Below the pieces are notes generated by a model that was given only the letters and a program-made list of their open reading frames with translations, was not told where the DNA came from and made no database searches. From the NCBI RefSeq assembly GCF_019285735.1, contig NZ_CP079107.1, forward strand, positions 1,240,001-1,304,000: a stretch of 64,000 bases of DNA, read 5' to 3'. Below, in pieces: positions 17,405-24,658 of this stretch (its first letter is position 1; every line of letters starts with the position of its first letter). The stretch comes from Paeniglutamicibacter sp. Y32M11. GTDB lineage: Bacteria > Actinomycetota > Actinomycetes > Actinomycetales > Micrococcaceae. The position numbers and the translations under genes are program-made.

Positions 17405-18292
17405 AGAAGTTCCGCCAATAGGCGTTGGAGACACACGGTTTGCGATTGAGCGGGGTGTCCCAGCGATGGGTATGTCAGGCGTGGCGGATAAGTCGCTTGA
17501 GAGCGATGACGCTGTTGGAGAGGCTGATCATGGCGTCGATGACTAGTGCTTTGCAGTTGGTGCCGATGAGGCGTTTTATGAAGCCACGGTGGTGCCAGGA
17601 TTTGATTCGTTCAACGGCCCTCAGGTCCCCGGCTTGGAGCGGTTCGCCGCTGTTGCTGATCAACCATTCGCAGCCCAGATTGGTAAGTAGGTCGCGGGTT
17701 TTCTTGCTGTCGTATCCTGCATCCAGTGCACGGTGATCAGCGGGGACATGTGGAATCCAAACCGTGAAGGTTTCTCCAATGTGTGGCGCAGCAATGGCGA
17801 ATCGTTCCGGTTTGCCGGTGTCGTCGGCGAGGACCGATCGCTTAGTTCCCAACTTTCCACGGTCTACCGGCGATTTTCCGGCCATTTCACTGCCGCAGGG
17901 TGCTTTGACGCTGCATCAATCCAGAGCGCCCTTCGCCGGCTGACGGTGATTGCCGAGGTACTGCTGTCGCTGATCTGTTCGTAGGATGCGCCGAGGATGA
18001 GGACGTGGATGACTTCTTCGAAGATCAGTCGGTCACTGATGCGCGGGCGGTGGTATCCCTATGGGTGGTGGTCTTCTGCGGGCGGGATCAGCACCTCAAA
18101 TTGGGTTCAGAGGATTTCCATAAGGAAATGGGGATGGCGGGCACGGTTCTCCTGGGGCCAGCGTTTTCTTGGTCGAAAACAGTCTTAACAGGAGTCGGGC
18201 CCGCTTTCTGCCTTAATGACGCGTTGGGCTCGTTTAATGACGTCGCTGCATTACTTCGGGCCCGACGAGTAACGCCTATTGGCGGAATTTCT
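17405..18292 (-). mobile_element. Decayed IS5-family insertion sequence
   Basis: An 888-bp element bounded by 22-bp terminal inverted repeats (17405-17426 and 18271-18292, one mismatch). The internal transposase, read on the minus strand, is of the IS5 type but is interrupted. No clear target duplication is visible at the ends. The right end touches the stop codon of the neighbouring lipoprotein gene. A partial copy of its left end recurs at 19858 in the same orientation. Confidence 0.88.
17475..18110 (-). pseudogene. IS5-family transposase remnant
   Basis: On the minus strand an N-terminal part can be read (GYHRPRISDRLIFEEVIHVL then ISDSSTSAITVSRRR) with an in-frame stop just before it. The frame then shifts, and the middle of the catalytic domain is missing. 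The C-terminal part is open (17475-17885): SPVDRGKLGTKRS, a DAGYDSKKTRDLL segment and the ending SWHHRGFIKRLIG. The order matches actinobacterial IS5-type DDE transposases, but the copy cannot encode an active enzyme. Confidence 0.85.
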
Positions 18293-18884
18293 TAATTGCA
18301 GTAGAGCTCTTTCGCGCGCAGAGCGGGTTCGGCGCCGTCGCCCCTTGGCGTGTTTTTGTCACATGTCACTGCCCCGATGTTCGACAGGTCCCATGTGTGA
18401 ACCGTTCCCAGAACACGGGGAATATTGGCACATGTAACCATCATGTCGATCGAGATCGGGGTAACCGCTGCGTACCCAAGATGGGTCGCCGGTTCAGCGA
18501 TCCCGTTCAAGAATTCGTCAACTGCGGCCAAGGTGCCAGTTTCGCCAGTGAGAGGTTTTCCCACGGCTTCCTGGATGGCTTCTTGGACTTGAACGTTTTG
18601 AACCCACGTTTCGGGGGGACATCCCAATCGACGCGAGCGGTGAAAGAACTATCGAGCAGAACGGTGCTGTCGGATCTGTTTTCAGTGACACGGCGAATCG
18701 CTGTAAATTCCGCTTTCTCGCTGGCCGTACTTATGACCGCAACAATCGGCTGGTCACAAGCCCTAACAACTTCCGCACTACTCGCTGAAGACTTTTCAGG
18801 TGGGGTGGAAATAGCGGTATTCGCGCTACACGCTGCCAGTAAAGTGACCGCTGCTATTGCGATTGCGGGGCGCATGTACCGCAT
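18292..18884 (-). pseudogene. Lipoprotein gene with a poly-C frameshift
   Basis: The leftward gene begins with a signal peptide and lipobox (LLAAC) and reads to TARVDWDVPP. At a run of six C (G6 at 18613-18618 on the plus strand) the frame is lost. The adjacent frame continues as ETWVQNVQVQEAIQEAVGKP to a TAA at 18292. Adding one C restores a continuous protein of about 197 residues. This may be a phase-variable tract, a recent mutation or a sequencing error. Its ATG overlaps the stop of the upstream secreted-protein gene (TAATG), and its stop codon touches the IS5 end. The family is unknown. Confidence 0.75.
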
Positions 18885-19573
18885 TAGCAGTAACGGGTGC
18901 TTGCCAGATTGGCGAGGCTACCCGCTGGCGTTTTTAGACCACACTCGACGGCAGTGGTTTCTCGAATTGTGTAAGAGCGGCTCGTCCCTTTAGCACCAGC
19001 GACGACCCCTGCAGATCCTGAGGAGCAGACATTCTTCGTCCAGTTTCCCGTCACCTTCACGTTGCCTGCTGCCACTACCAAGTACTTCCCAGGGTTGATC
19101 GTCGCGCTGATACCGATGCTGTTCGACGAAGTTTTGCTACCGTTCCCGGCAATGGCAACGCTGGCGCTGGTGGAAAGCTTGCCGAGGATGACACCGGCTT
19201 CTGCAGCGGCACCAGCCGTAACTGTAATCCCGGCACTCAGCGTGGTTTCGTGTCCAGCCTGTCGTGTGGCTGTAGCGCTTTTCGATGTGAAGTTGGAGTA
19301 CATATCTGCGTGGGTGATCGTCTTGGCCTTCTTCACATTCGTGGTGGTGTACCAGGATCCCTTGAACCCATCGCACGGCACCGCCCACGTATAGAAACCA
19401 CCAGAACTATTCGGTCCGTCTAGCGTGCCGGAGGACGGTTCAATCAACACTGTGGTGTCCCTAGAATCCACTACATCAGGGTTCCCCAGACCTTCTGATG
19501 CCCATGCCGTCGTAGCGGCGCCCGTCATGAGTGAAGCTGCCACTAGAGGAGCAATGAAAAGAGAAATGCGCAT
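18884..19573 (-). CDS. Secreted beta-rich protein, possible pore-former-like
   Basis: A 229-residue exported protein with a Sec signal peptide (cleavage likely after AWA, residue 25). The mature part has four Cys and a long stretch of alternating small and hydrophobic residues (about 105-150, with segments such as TLSAGITVTAGAAAEAG and STSASVAIAG). This resembles amphipathic beta-hairpin segments of aerolysin-type or other beta-barrel-forming secreted proteins. That resemblance is by pattern only. It is translationally coupled to the lipoprotein gene downstream (TAATG). Sequence around it is more AT-rich than the core, suggesting transfer. Confidence 0.72.
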   Translation of the reverse strand: MRISLFIAPLVAASLMTGAATTAWASEGLGNPDVVDSRDTTVLIEPSSGTLDGPNSSGGFYTWAVPCDGFKGSWYTTTNVKKAKTITHADMYSNFTSKSATATRQAGHETTLSAGITVTAGAAAEAGVILGKLSTSASVAIAGNGSKTSSNSIGISATINPGKYLVVAAGNVKVTGNWTKNVCSSGSAGVVAGAKGTSRSYTIRETTAVECGLKTPAGSLANLASTRYC

Positions 19574-19671
19574 GGTGAAACCTCACTGCGGTGCATAGAA
19601 TGAACCAAGTCAGGAGGTGAAAAACCTCAAGTGACTGTGATTGAAAACACTACCCAGCACGTTCTGCTTAA

Positions 19672-19706
19672 GCAAATTGAGTGATTTGAAAATTTGTTCA
19701 ATTTGC
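19672..19706. promoter_or_regulatory. AT-rich inverted repeat upstream of the secreted-protein gene
   Basis: Perfect 9-bp arms GCAAATTGA (19672-19680) and TCAATTTGC (19698-19706) are separated by 17 nt, about 100 nt upstream of the start at 19573. It could be an operator or a transcript end. Nothing else is evident between 19574 and 19857. Confidence 0.4.
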
Positions 19707-19857
19707 AAATCTGATTTTCCTCGCAGAGATGCGCACATCAGAAAGCAATCAATACCTCAATGGAGACATCGCGTGCCCTGGAAATTCTGGAAGCAGCGGA
19801 ATGGAACAACGAAGTGGGGCGGATTTGTTGGTTTGCAGCTAACAGGATTCCTAGACT

Positions 19858-20015
19858 CTTAGAAGTTCAACCAATAGGCGTTGGAGACTCATGGTCTGCG
19901 TTTGGGCCGGGTGTCCCAGCGGTGGGTATGCCTGAGGTGGCGGATGTGTCGCTTGAGAGTGATGGCGCTGTTGGCGAGGCTGATCATGGCCTCGAAGACT
20001 AGATGCTTTGCGCCG
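19858..20015 (-). mobile_element. Left-end remnant of a second IS5-type copy
   Basis: About 155 nt match the left end of the 17405 element in the same orientation, including the start of the inverted repeat and the transposase C-terminus (FEAMISLANSAITLKR versus IDAMISLSNSVIALKR). Homology ends near 20015, and the rest of the element is absent. The sequence to 20178 is unassigned. Near 20143-20166 a short stretch CGAAGCCTAAGCTT resembles the rnj gene end. Confidence 0.8.
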
Positions 20016-20217
20016 TCGACTTTTGCACTCAAGATTGCTGGATGGTCTGCGTCAGCCGGTGAATTCGGTCCAAAGCCGGTGCACGCGTCGGCATTAGCTT
20101 TGCGCCGGGTGGTTAGGTTGACTGCTGATTGTTCCAGCCGCCTTCGAAGCCTAAGCTTCGTTTGATCGCCGAAAAAAGTGGACTGGACCCCGAAAGTTAG
20201 ACTCGGTAAATAAGAGT

Positions 20218-21057
20218 CTACGCAGCGAGTGCCTGAGCCCGATATTCCATCGGGCTCAGGCACTCGAGCGTTAACGAGATGCGCTCGGCGTTGTACCAGC
20301 GGATATAGTCGCGGAGCTCGGTAGTGAACTTCTCGATGTCGGTGAATTCTTGGGGGTGGAACATCTCTTCCTTCAGATGACCGAAGAAGTTTTCCATCAC
20401 CGAATTATCCAAACAGTTGTCCTTGCGCGACATGGATTGAGCCATCCCGGCCTTGGCGAGAAGTTTCTGCCAGCTGGCGTGCTGATACTGAAATCCCTGA
20501 TCAGAATGCATCATCGGGGCCTCACCGGAAGCCAAGGTGCTAATCGCCTCGATCAGTGATTGGTTGGTGAACGCCGTGTTTGGCGATTCTGACACCGAGT
20601 AGGAAACGATCGAGTGGTCAAACAGATCCAGCACTGGGGAGAGATAGACCTTGCGCTCGGCGATCTTAAACTCGGTCACGTCGGTCACCCATTTGGTGTT
20701 TGGTGCCTCAGTGTCGAACTTACGCTTCAGCAGGTTTTCGGCGATCTGGCCGACTTGACCCTTGTAAGTGGAAAATCTGCGGCGGGTGCGGACCTTGCAG
20801 ACCGGTTTTTCTTCACGCATCAGTTTCAGCACGGTCTTGCGTGCGATCTGCCAGCCTCGGCGCGCCAGAACCGCGTGGATGCGTCGGTGGCCGTAGCGGC
20901 TCTTCACTTGGGCGAAAACCTCGTGGATCTGGGCGCGAAGCTCAGCGTGCCGGTCAGGGGACTTGAGTGCGGCCTGGCGATAGAAGAAGGTGGAACGAGC
21001 CAATCCAGCGGCCTGCAGGAGCAGGGGCAGGGAATGGGATGCCTTGAGGGCAATCAC
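20218..21057 (-). CDS. IS3-family transposase OrfB (integrase catalytic domain)
   Basis: A 279-residue part with the rve/DDE integrase core. An N-terminal HTH_21-like segment (SRYGHRRIHAVLARRGWQI) is followed by TKWVTDVTEFKI (first Asp), MMHSDQGFQYQ (second Asp) and DNSVMENFFGHLKEEM (Glu). It lies in the -1 frame relative to OrfA. The functional OrfAB fusion should be made by frameshifting at the A7 run at 21102-21108, so its own ATG at 21057 may not be used. Confidence 0.93.
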   Translation of the reverse strand: MIALKASHSLPLLLQAAGLARSTFFYRQAALKSPDRHAELRAQIHEVFAQVKSRYGHRRIHAVLARRGWQIARKTVLKLMREEKPVCKVRTRRRFSTYKGQVGQIAENLLKRKFDTEAPNTKWVTDVTEFKIAERKVYLSPVLDLFDHSIVSYSVSESPNTAFTNQSLIEAISTLASGEAPMMHSDQGFQYQHASWQKLLAKAGMAQSMSRKDNCLDNSVMENFFGHLKEEMFHPQEFTDIEKFTTELRDYIRWYNAERISLTLECLSPMEYRAQALAA

Positions 21058-21068
21058 GGCACTGACTT

Positions 21069-21560
21069 TCAGCGCGGTGGTTGGTTCCTCAAGGCTCGTA
21101 CTTTTTTTAGGTAAGCGTTCTCAGCCGCCAACCGCCGGTTCTCTAGACGCAGCTTCTCCAGCTCACTGACTTTGACGGATGGGGTGCGCGGCGCAGACGT
21201 GGGTCGGCCCTTAGCCTTGGGGCGCAACCCGTCCTCCCCATGATCACGATAGATGCGGACCCACGTGCGCAAGAGCCTTGGGGAACTGAGTTGGTGCGTC
21301 CGGGCAAGATCCGGTGCAGAGACTTCGCCATCCAGAAATTGACGGACGAGTGCGAGTTTGAACTCGAAAGAAAACACCTGCTTGGTTGGTTTGCTTTCCA
21401 ACGCTGCCCTACCCCAAATCTTGAAACGCTTCTCCAGCTCTCTAACTGCATGAACGCTGACTTCCAATCTTGAGGATACCGCGCAATACCCGAATCCTTG
21501 CTCGAGTAGATCAACGGCAGCCAACCGTTGATCGGTAGTCAATGAACTGCTTTGGAACAT
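21069..21560 (-). CDS. IS3-family transposase OrfA (helix-turn-helix)
   Basis: A 163-residue DNA-binding subunit with two helix-turn-helix segments (early AAVDLLEQGFGYCAVSSRLEV, later KLALVRQFLDGEVSAPDLA). A C-terminal leucine-zipper-like helix (VSELEKLRLENRRLAAENAYL) mediates multimerisation in this family. The start at 21560 was chosen because it lies just inside the right inverted repeat; the longer frame reads through the repeat. Near its end lies AAAAAAA for -1 frameshifting into OrfB. Confidence 0.9.
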   Translation of the reverse strand: MFQSSSLTTDQRLAAVDLLEQGFGYCAVSSRLEVSVHAVRELEKRFKIWGRAALESKPTKQVFSFEFKLALVRQFLDGEVSAPDLARTHQLSSPRLLRTWVRIYRDHGEDGLRPKAKGRPTSAPRTPSVKVSELEKLRLENRRLAAENAYLKKVRALRNQPPR

Positions 21561-21773
21561 GAAAAACTCCCCGAAAGTAAGGAGCTGCATTAAGTTAGTC
21601 CAACTTTCGGGGAGCAGTTCACGTTTCTCAACGGTTCGGAGGGTCTTTTTTGTGCCTAGGGGGGTCTCTTCGAAAGCCCCGGGCTGATGACGGGGATCCG
21701 CACTTGGCGGGCACGTTATCTCGGCAACCGCGGCTGACCTGCGGGAATCTCGGAGCAGCGTCGCGTCTCCGTT

Positions 21774-21802
21774 TTGACAAATGATAATGATTCTCATTAG
21801 TG
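21774..21802 (+). promoter_or_regulatory. Promoter with Fur/Zur-type box for the metallophore operon
   Basis: TTGACA (21774-21779) matches a -35 element. Directly after it lies TGATAAT-G-ATTCTCA (21782-21796), a 7-1-7 palindrome with one mismatch to the Fur/Zur consensus, in the spacer where a bound repressor would block RNA polymerase. The -10 is less clear (TTAGTG/TAGTGT at about 21797). The operon makes a metallophore, so repression under zinc sufficiency (Zur) is the simplest reading; the actinobacterial IdeR/DmdR box is different. Confidence 0.75.
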
Positions 21803-21878
21803 TTTACGAGGTGCTGGCCAGACGTGCCCCCGGCGACCGAACGTCGCAGCCTTGTCCTCGAAAACGGAGAACTCATCG

Positions 21879-22901
21879 ATGAAAAAAATCAATCCCTGGA
21901 TGGTTGTCATGCCCGCCGTCGTCTTGGCGGTGGCGACTGCGTGCGGTACCCCTGCCAGCTCCGTATCCAGCGCAGCAGAAGACGCGGCAATCGGTCCGAT
22001 CAGCCTGGACAGCTGCGGTCGCGAGGTCATCTTCGACGCGCCACCGCAGCGGGTGCTCGCGGTCGGATCGGAGGCACCGGCGCTACTGGTAGCCGCCGGA
22101 GCCGGCGACAAGCTGACGCACTACGCGGGCAGCCTGGAAGTGCCCTTCGACGCCGCGACGAAAACCGTAGTCGAAGGGGCCGAACGGATTGCCGAAGACT
22201 CCCACGACGTCTCCTACGAAATGATCATCGGTTCGGGAGCCGACGTGGTGATCGGCACCGACATCGCGGCGGGAGTTGACCTCGATTCGCTCGCGGATCG
22301 CCTCCAGCAGGCCGGGGTGCAGATGCTGACGGTGAGTGGTTACTGCGCCGGTTTCGAGGATCGCTCCACCGGCGGCTTGAGCGGGTTCGAGCAGATCTAC
22401 CGCGACGTCGAGTCCTACGGCCGACTGTTCGGGACCCAGCAGGTGGCAGCCGAAGCCGTCCAAGACATGCGAGAGCGTGTCGCGGCGGCAGCGGAGCGCA
22501 TCAACCAAGAAGCGGGGGAGCGCGCGCTCTCCCTGTACGTTCCGACCGCCGGCACTCTGGGCTCCTACGGGCACGAATCGCTGGTCTCGGAGCAGATGTC
22601 ACTGCTGGGCCTAAAAAACGTGTTCAGCGATGTGCCCAAGCGCTACTTCGAACCCTCCACGGAGGAACTGGTCGCCAGCGCTGCCGACAAGGTCTTCGCA
22701 ATGTACCTGCCCACCGGATCCTCGGCCATGGAAACCGACCAGGACGTGCTCGACGTGCTTCGCGAGCGGCCAGAACTTGATGGACTTCAGGCCGTCAACG
22801 ACGACGCGTCCGTGGTGCCGCTGAACTACTACTACTCCTCGCCCGGCCCGCTGGCCGTTGACGGGGTCGAGCTGCTGGCCGAACGGCTGGCCACTCCATG
22901 A
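21879..22901 (+). CDS. Metal-chelate ABC transporter binding lipoprotein (FecB/BtuF type)
   Basis: A 340-residue lipoprotein with lipobox ATAC and a periplasmic-binding fold of the siderophore/cobalamin class (PF01497 type). It has the family opening CGREVIFDAPPQRVLAVGSEAPALLVAAGAGDK-like pattern and a late segment RPELDGLQAVNDDASVVPL. The start at 21879 is preceded by CGGAGA. It is the first gene of the operon and overlaps or abuts the racemase gene. By context it should capture the metal-loaded opine metallophore and deliver it to the FecCD-type permease encoded at 27194. The precise ligand is inferred. Confidence 0.9.
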   Translation: MKKINPWMVVMPAVVLAVATACGTPASSVSSAAEDAAIGPISLDSCGREVIFDAPPQRVLAVGSEAPALLVAAGAGDKLTHYAGSLEVPFDAATKTVVEGAERIAEDSHDVSYEMIIGSGADVVIGTDIAAGVDLDSLADRLQQAGVQMLTVSGYCAGFEDRSTGGLSGFEQIYRDVESYGRLFGTQQVAAEAVQDMRERVAAAAERINQEAGERALSLYVPTAGTLGSYGHESLVSEQMSLLGLKNVFSDVPKRYFEPSTEELVASAADKVFAMYLPTGSSAMETDQDVLDVLRERPELDGLQAVNDDASVVPLNYYYSSPGPLAVDGVELLAERLATP

Positions 22902-22990
22902 TCCAGACGGGACCATTGCGCTGGCCCGCGCACACTGCCGGGGACCGGCGCTCCCACGAGGCGCCGGCACGGAGTCGGCCGGGCCACGCC

Positions 22991-23821
22991 ATGTCCCGGG
23001 GCGCCACCGAGGTCGACTTCGTCAAGCTGAGCCCCACCCGCAACACCACCCTGTTGGTCACCAGCAGACACCCGGCGCGGAACTACCGCGCCATCGCCGA
23101 AAAGCTGCTGCGCGCCGAGCATGTGCACGCCGAACAGGTCGGGTTCATCCTGCCAGCGCAATCGCCGGACGCGCAGGTGCGCCTGCACATGGCGGGGGAC
23201 GAGTTCTGCGCGAACGCCACCTTGGCGCTGGCCGCGCTCCACGCCGCGACGCAGGGGCTTCGCGGCCCCGTCGAGCTCCGGCTGGAGGCCTCGGGTGCCG
23301 AGGATCTGCTGGAATGCCGTGTCGAAAGCCACGCCGCCGGCTACCGCTGCGAGCTGGCCAATCCGCTGCCGCTACGGATCGATCCCTACCCGTTCCCCGG
23401 GGCCACCGTAGGTGCCGCCATGGTGCGCTACGCCGATGCGGTGCATCTGGTTATCGAGTGCTCCGGGCACGATGCGGTGCTGCGCGAGCGCGCCGAGCGG
23501 CTGGCCGCGCAGCTGGGGAGTAGCGAAAGTGTGTCCGTGATTGGGGTGATGCTCTATGACTCGGCGAGTGGCGAGCTGGCCCCGCTGATCAACGTCCCGG
23601 CATTGGGCAGCCTGGTGTGGGAGGGAAGCTGCGGCTCGGGAACAGCCTCGCTCGGCGCCTACCTTGCCGCCAAGGCCCAGGCACCGGTGAGCACCGCGGT
23701 GCGGCAACCCGGAGGCACCATGCACGTTCACGCCGACTACGGCTGCGGCAAAGTAACGGAGCTGCGGGTCACCGGGCAGGTGGCCCTGGTGGCCGAGGGG
23801 ACGGCCTACATCCATGACTGA
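22991..23821 (+). CDS. cntK: CntK-like histidine racemase (DapF fold)
   Basis: A 276-residue cofactor-independent racemase of the diaminopimelate-epimerase fold, similar along its length to staphylococcal CntK, which converts L-His to D-His for staphylopine. Both catalytic Cys sites are present: EFCANAT (Cys73) and WEGSCGSGTAS (Cys214). It also keeps EQVGFI, QPGG and a C-terminal GQVALVAEGTAYI block, which I recall from CntK. I chose ATG 22991 because conserved sequence begins there. An alternative ATG at 22898 overlaps the previous stop (ATGA) but adds 31 non-conserved residues. A true dapF exists at 45616, so this is not the lysine-pathway enzyme. Confidence 0.88.
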   Translation: MSRGATEVDFVKLSPTRNTTLLVTSRHPARNYRAIAEKLLRAEHVHAEQVGFILPAQSPDAQVRLHMAGDEFCANATLALAALHAATQGLRGPVELRLEASGAEDLLECRVESHAAGYRCELANPLPLRIDPYPFPGATVGAAMVRYADAVHLVIECSGHDAVLRERAERLAAQLGSSESVSVIGVMLYDSASGELAPLINVPALGSLVWEGSCGSGTASLGAYLAAKAQAPVSTAVRQPGGTMHVHADYGCGKVTELRVTGQVALVAEGTAYIHD

Positions 23822-24626
23822 ATCGGTAACTAACACCGCGGTCTCCGGCGAAACCGCTGCGGGACTGCCGAACACGCTGCGGACCTACCTGCGCCGCTTT
23901 ACCGCGGCCGCCAACGAGTACGACGGCTCGATTCGGCACGCCGCTGAGCTCGAAGAGTTGCTGGCCGACTACTCGCGCTTGGTCACCGACCCGGGCCACG
24001 AGGCCCCCTTTGCGCTATTCGTCGCGGCCGCCGGAACGGACGAGGTGGTGGAGCAGCTGCGCACACAGTCGGCGCGCTGCGTGGCGGTCATCGAGAAGTA
24101 TCGTGCGCTGCGGCTGCTGGCGGGCACGGCGGGAGCTCAGGGCTACTTCGCCAACATCGAATCCTGCATCACCGAGGAATTCGGGGCGGTTGCACCACGA
24201 AAGGAGTCGAAGGTGATGCTCGTCGGCTCCGGGTCCTTCCCGATGACGCTGCTGAACATCTCCGCGCTCACCGGCGCCTCCACCCTCGGGATCGACATCG
24301 ACGCCGAGTCCATCAACCTCGGTCGCCGGGTCGTGGCCCTGCTGGGCGAAGGCCTGGACATCGCGCTGGAAGAAACCGCGATTCACGAACTGGACTTCAT
24401 CTCCGAGGCCACGCACATCGTGATCAGCTCCACGGTGAGCGTGAAATACGAGTTGTTGCACCAGATGCACCCCCTCACCCGCGAGGACGTCGTGGTGGCC
24501 ATGCGCTTTGGCGACGGGCTGAAATCGCTGTTCAACTACCCAATGCAGGAGGTCGACCCCGCGCTCTGGCGCCTGGCCGAGACCATCCGCCGGCCCGAGC
24601 AAGTATTCGATATCGCGTGTACGTGA
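23814..24626 (+). CDS. cntL: CntL-like nicotianamine-synthase-type aminobutanoyl transferase
   Basis: A 270-residue enzyme similar throughout to CntL, which transfers the aminobutyrate part of S-adenosylmethionine onto histidine. The SAM-binding Rossmann region is GSGSFPMT (138-145) and GIDID (159-163), followed by NLGRRVV. AQGYFANIESCITEEFG and VVAMRFGDGLKSLFNYP are further CntL-like blocks. The start overlaps the cntK stop by 8 nt, so the two are coupled. With the racemase upstream, the acceptor is expected to be D-His. Plant nicotianamine synthases share the chemistry but are much more distant. Confidence 0.93.
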   Translation: MTESVTNTAVSGETAAGLPNTLRTYLRRFTAAANEYDGSIRHAAELEELLADYSRLVTDPGHEAPFALFVAAAGTDEVVEQLRTQSARCVAVIEKYRALRLLAGTAGAQGYFANIESCITEEFGAVAPRKESKVMLVGSGSFPMTLLNISALTGASTLGIDIDAESINLGRRVVALLGEGLDIALEETAIHELDFISEATHIVISSTVSVKYELLHQMHPLTREDVVVAMRFGDGLKSLFNYPMQEVDPALWRLAETIRRPEQVFDIACT

Positions 24627-24658
24627 AGCAGCGCCCTAGCAGAAAAGACGTGTAGCAG

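Larger units (their letters stand above)
20179..21621 (-). mobile_element. IS3-family insertion sequence (IS150-like)
   Basis: A 1443-bp element with imperfect ~25-bp terminal inverted repeats that begin with TG and end with CA (20179-20203 and 21597-21621, sharing CCCCGAAAGTT). It carries the two overlapping orfs typical of the IS3 family with a slippery A7 between them. No 3-4 bp target duplication is visible (flanks AAG and CGT). Both orfs are intact, so the element may be active. Confidence 0.92.

Noticed and set aside
20016-20178. A third copy of the rnj end near 20143-20166
   Set aside because: Only about 14-25 nt resemble the rnj end, too short to be sure. It is mentioned as a weak echo only.
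22898-22990. An N-terminal extension of the CntK-like racemase from the ATG overlapping the previous stop
   Set aside because: The 31 residues are Arg/Pro/Ala-rich and not like the family, which begins at 22991. The overlap start remains possible and is noted with the gene.
22991-23821. Annotation of this gene as a second dapF
   Set aside because: It has CntK-like motifs and operon context, and a complete dapF is present at 45616.
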